Positions 59,900-64,000 of a DNA stretch of 64,000 nt are shown here, one piece after another (within the stretch, counting starts at the first letter, position 1; each line of letters opens with the position of its first letter). The DNA is taken from positions 82,052,142 to 82,116,141 of the forward strand of contig CM049306.1 in NCBI GenBank assembly GCA_026874595.1, read 5' to 3'. A program made the position numbers and the translations under genes. The stretch is from Sipunculus nudus (lineage: Eukaryota; Annelida; Sipuncula; Golfingiida; Sipunculidae). The notes beneath the pieces are model-generated. The model worked only from the letters and a program-made list of their open reading frames with translations. It had not been told where the DNA came from and did not search any database.

Positions 59900-61225
59900 T
59901 TCCACAGAAAAAAGTATAAAAGAACGAAAAGAAGTCAATGAACGAGATAGTATTGTATTATACGCAGTACCTGTATTGAGTATCCATATATATATACATA
60001 TAACATTATGTAAAAAGATTATCCGGATGAATTGGGGGATTAACCATAATTGCATGCTGAAATATGAAATGAGTGTCTGGGGTTGAGAGTCACATGTTGT
60101 TCACATTAACTGACCAGGCAAGTTTGTTATTGTCTGGGTCAAATGTCAGGTCAAATGTGCTTAAATCCGTCACTGACAGCAGGGGTTATTCATGTGCTCA
60201 ACATTAATCCTGCGCAGGAGGCTGATTGTGTAACACGCCTGTGTTGTGTATAGACGCAGCGACGACGCAGGCATTCCGGTCTTTGCCGAAGGCAGCTCGG
60301 CTTTTTTTCGGTGGTAACCTCCACGCAATTTAAAAACCATGCAAAATCACAAAAAATGACATTTAGATTAAATACTATTTATATCGGCGAGGTCGCTGCG
60401 GGGACAGTAACCTTTAAAATTAGCACAGTGTCACATGCAAAGCGGTTTCAAAGAACAATGAGGACAAAAGTGTAATAAACTCCTTTTATATAAGTATTAG
60501 ATATAAGCATCAATCTGGCACTCAAAGAAGTCTAAACTCTAGAATACTCAAAACAAGAGAAAAGATTATTTATAAATCACTTGTTTGGGAGGCATGATTC
60601 ATTATCATCAGGTTCTTAGTTATTCCATGACAATTTGAGAAATAACGTCCCAGAGATCTACATAGATCCTTTTTATGTATAAATAGTTACCCCCAGATGT
60701 AAGTGTAAACAGTAATGAAACTTGGTGATAGCATGACTAGTGTTTTAACAATTACTTTCATACTATAATTTTCTTAGCCGATATAAAGTGTCCTGTAAGT
60801 TTTTCCTGAATATTACATGCGAAATCGGAATGGGGTGCCATGGCTCCCCTGCTGCACCCCCTAGCTACGCTCTCGGATTATAAACCAGTTAATTTTCCTC
60901 TTTTTTTGCTGCTGGAACAATAATTAAGGCAATAAACTGAGTTTTATACAAATTAACCAACTACCAAAATGAATGTCTCATATGCTTAACGGAAATTACG
61001 AATATATTATAATATTATACCATATTCTGGTTGTGAAACATGTTGTGTAAAACTGGCTTTTTACATTAGATTTACTATCTGGTGTTATTTAATCTGGGGC
61101 CGTTAACATGTGTAAAATTCTTACTGGGATGTTTTCGGTAGGTCTTAATCGACTTCTAAACTTTCCGAACGAAATATCTTTATTATAACTTTTTACAACA
61201 ACAGCAACAAAATAATTTAAATAAT

Positions 61226-61258
<33 letters not shown>

Positions 61259-62040
61259 TTAAAATAAAATTAATAATAATAATGATAATAATAATAAAAT
61301 AGTAATAATAGTAAAAAATAAACAATGACGAGCAATTTTGCAATATTCTCAAATATTTCTGCTCTTTGTGAAAATGCATTTCAAATAATTTAAAAGAAAA
61401 TATTTCATTATGTAATAACCATGTCTTGACTTGGATGAAGTGTTCTGGCAGGAAACATTCAACTTGTCAAATGGAATATATATAAATAGCAAACATGTCT
61501 TGGAATCAAGAACTTTTGACATACTTATCAAACAGGTCATCTCTTAATTCAAGTTCTTTACCTTTCACCATTTTCAACAAGTAAACAGTGGCAATACACT
61601 TGCCTTTAAAATGGGAAAAGTAATAGACAAATCTCTGGTACACTTTTACCCCCTCCCCCTGGGAGGTCATAGATTTGTGGTGAGTAATTACATTCTGAAA
61701 TGTAGAGATATTATATAATAATTAGTATTTTTAATAAACGGCATGGAGAGACAAAATGCGTGTATCTAAAAGAGCTAGTCTCAAGTGAGGGCAGAAGGGA
61801 TTATGAGAATCGATAGTACTAATTATCGATTATTTAATCAATGTCTCATTCAACCGAGTAAGAAAAAAACCAAGAATTTTATTGAAGATTAATAATGGCT
61901 TTATTTTTTGTATATTAAGTATTGAAAGGGTGAAAAATAAGTACGAGGCGGAAATCTGTCACTTGTGACTATCACTCGGAGCATAAGTCTTTTTAAAAAT
62001 CAGTCATTTCTGCTCATCTAGCGTAAATAAGAGCAAAACT
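59900..62040. other. AT-rich DNA without a recognised gene
   Basis: It contains a GTGGTAACCTCCAC word at about 60313 resembling the SINE 3' end, and a CTACGCTC patch at 60860 resembling an hAT terminus. No gene is supported. Confidence 0.4.
61228..61300. repeat. (AAT)n microsatellite
   Basis: AAT/ATA triplets with short interruptions. Confidence 0.9.
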
Positions 62041-62046
62041 GAAAGA

Positions 62047-62368
62047 TAAGGACAAAAAATAAAAAAGTATGGTTCTCAGGCACATTTTTCAGAAATCAAT
62101 GCGAGCGGGCAGTATTTTACTTTTGACCTATTTTGTATGATTCGATGAAAATGTCATATGATCAGGGAAAAGCATGAGAATAACATTTTTTTCTGCTAAA
62201 CAGGTAAAAACTCTATATTTCAAAGAAAATCGTATCAAAATTGTTTTTTTTTGTCTTCTAGTAGGATGAAAACCAAAATAAAAATGTTTGTTGCGGGGGG
62301 GGGGGGTTAAAATTGATGCGGGCGGTGCCTGAGAACCATATCTTTTATTTATTTTTTTTGTGGCCTAA
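62047..62368. mobile_element. MITE with TTAGGCC termini, copy 2
   Basis: It has the same termini (GTATGGTTCTCAGGCAC and GTGCCTGAGAACCATA) with the interior in opposite orientation to 22360-22639. It contains a poly-G run at about 62296. Confidence 0.65.
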
Positions 62369-62684
62369 AGTGGATCAGGTGAACGGCTTTGGAAGTTAGG
62401 TTAAGTTCCACCATAAACATCAGACGCACATTTCTGTCACTTGTGAATATTTCTGTGACCAAAGATCAGTTTTTCAAATTCTTCCATATTGGAGATTAAG
62501 CGCAGATAAAAGTTTTTATTAACGGTATTGCACTCGGGGAAACTATGAATGTTTATCCCCCAAACTTGTGCCAAATATTGACACTGAAAGAAACTCAGAA
62601 CTTCTACGTGGGCTAGCTTAATAAAAGCTGTAAATCTGAACTCATTATTATATCATGTCCCAATAAGAACATCATCACTTAAAT

Positions 62685-62687
<3 letters not shown>

Positions 62688-62740
<53 letters not shown>

Positions 62741-62760
62741 TATATATATATATATATATA
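62688..62760. repeat. Interrupted (TA)n microsatellite
   Basis: TA arrays separated by AAATAAATAAA. Confidence 0.95.
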
Positions 62761-63119
62761 TTTAAGTATCTAAAATAGCGGATATTGCGAGTGAGAGCAT
62801 TATAAACTTTAAAACATATACGAAAAGAATAAATTAAAAAAAACTTCGTTTTGACAAAAGATTACTTCTGGTCTACAAGTTACACTTTTAAGATCTTTTG
62901 TTGACCAAATCATAAAAAAAATTGGCCTTGCTCTCCATAGCGGAATGTTTTAACCATAATAATATGATTGTTGGCTTCGGTCCCGAAGCTTCAAGGTCAT
63001 ACAACAGACATTACCAAGGCTTGGCCTTAAAGAAATTGCCTTTAAACAAAAATTTGTCTCAGTCAATTATATAAAACAGACGAAGAAGAGAAAATGCCCA
63101 GGCTTTTATCATCTCACCC

Positions 63120-63375
63120 GGGACGTGACTGTCACTGGTATACGTATATTTCAAAATAAAGCATTGCACATGCATTAATTAATGTATTGTTTATTGATAA
63201 TTCTATATTTCATTAGGTTTGGTAATACAAATATGATATTTTATTTTTATTTATTCATCTTGTACGACTGATATTTCTATTTAATTGTGTGAGGTGTTTA
63301 TATATGTATATATTATATGTTTCAAATGTTTGCCAAATATTTCGGTCGCCTCCCATGCCTCGGGCTACTCCCCTG
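63120..63375. mobile_element. hAT-like non-autonomous element, copy 2
   Basis: The body is shared with 6522-6836. It ends GGGCTACTCCCCTG, close to the reverse complement of the family terminus. The left end is not well defined. Confidence 0.45.
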
Positions 63376-64000
63376 CTTACATATTTCCTCACCCATCTAA
63401 ATCTATCATTGTACATATTTGAATTGCGTTAAGACTCGTGTTAACATCCTGTTGTAAGGTAATAGTGGATGATTCACTTTTAATTACCAATTCCACATTA
63501 TGTACCCTACAGGTATGCAGCATTAAGAAAAGAAAACTTTGCAACCTAACCTTGTTTGTTTCTTTTGTTCTAATCTACATGATATAGACGATGCATGATG
63601 TTATGGATCCAAATTGCTGTTGTTTTGTATGTGGTTGTGTCTTATTAATTGTATATATTCTGTCACATGTATGTAAGTCACCTGTATGTATTTCCTTATA
63701 AAATAAAAAGAAACACTCCTATATCGACTGTTGGATCAGTCAACTTAGAAGATCATCTTGAAAACCAATTTATCGCGGGCCCCTTGGTCGTCGGGATTTG
63801 CATGCACATTAAACAATATTTTATGTGTCATGAAGATTTGCTTATCATACCCTGCTTGTAGTCTTTGATCCAATATTCCTAACGTTTATGTGTTGAAATG
63901 TTGCGGTGCTGAACTTCTGGGCCACTGAACTATCATATCGATGGTCCCAATCCACGGCAACCAATGTCCCATGTTCAAACTTCCAAATTGATTAAGATAT

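Overview
This is a gene-poor, AT-rich eukaryotic window. Long (TA)n, (CA)n, (CT)n and (AAT)n microsatellites, poly-G/poly-C tracts, tRNA-derived SINE relics and many small terminal-inverted-repeat elements fit an invertebrate metazoan. A lophotrochozoan, probably a bivalve mollusc, is my best guess; this is inference from repeat style and is not proven. There are no bacterial-type operons, and most open frames longer than 60 codons are chance readings of repeats.

The one convincing gene lies on the + strand at about 31.37-39.09 kb. A TATA box (31336) is followed by five coding exons (31404-31416, 32084-32295, 34528-34581, 36344-36448, 37806-38171), all with GT/AG borders and intron phases 1-0-0-0. 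They join into a 249-residue protein with a signal peptide, a basic segment with dibasic sites, four to six predicted amphipathic helices, eight cysteines and five N-glycosylation sequons. I recognise no named family by sequence. The tiny phase-1 first exon, the later phase-0 introns and the helical layout are those of long-chain class I helical cytokines (the growth hormone, EPO and IL-6 group). Two consensus NF-kB sites lie upstream of the TATA box, and the 3'UTR has eleven ATTTA motifs, including two AU-rich nonamers. Together these suggest an inducible, short-lived message for a previously undescribed invertebrate helical cytokine. This is the main discovery candidate.

Layout. 0.7-6.4 kb: two diverged tandem copies of a 2-2.7 kb segment sharing a nearly invariant 46-bp block with an octamer motif. 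6.5-13.5 kb: hAT-like and Tigger-like elements, tRNA-like relics, and one minus-strand signal-peptide ORF. 13.7-15.6 kb: a 19/38-bp higher-order minisatellite. 18.3-19.8 kb: a 1.5-kb hAT-like element with nested insertions. 22-29 kb: MITEs, including one carrying three DR1 nuclear-receptor-type half-site pairs. 29.8-30.4 kb: a 50-bp minisatellite. 31.0-39.1 kb: the cytokine-like gene. 39-48 kb: microsatellites, SINEs and MITEs. 48.9-50.1 kb: a roughly 330-bp tandem repeat with a CTCF-like core. 50.4-51.2 kb: retroelement relics. 53.7-58.1 kb: an inverted pair of a dispersed repeat. 59.0-59.4 kb: a second TATA promoter with a candidate first exon. The rest is unassigned AT-rich DNA.
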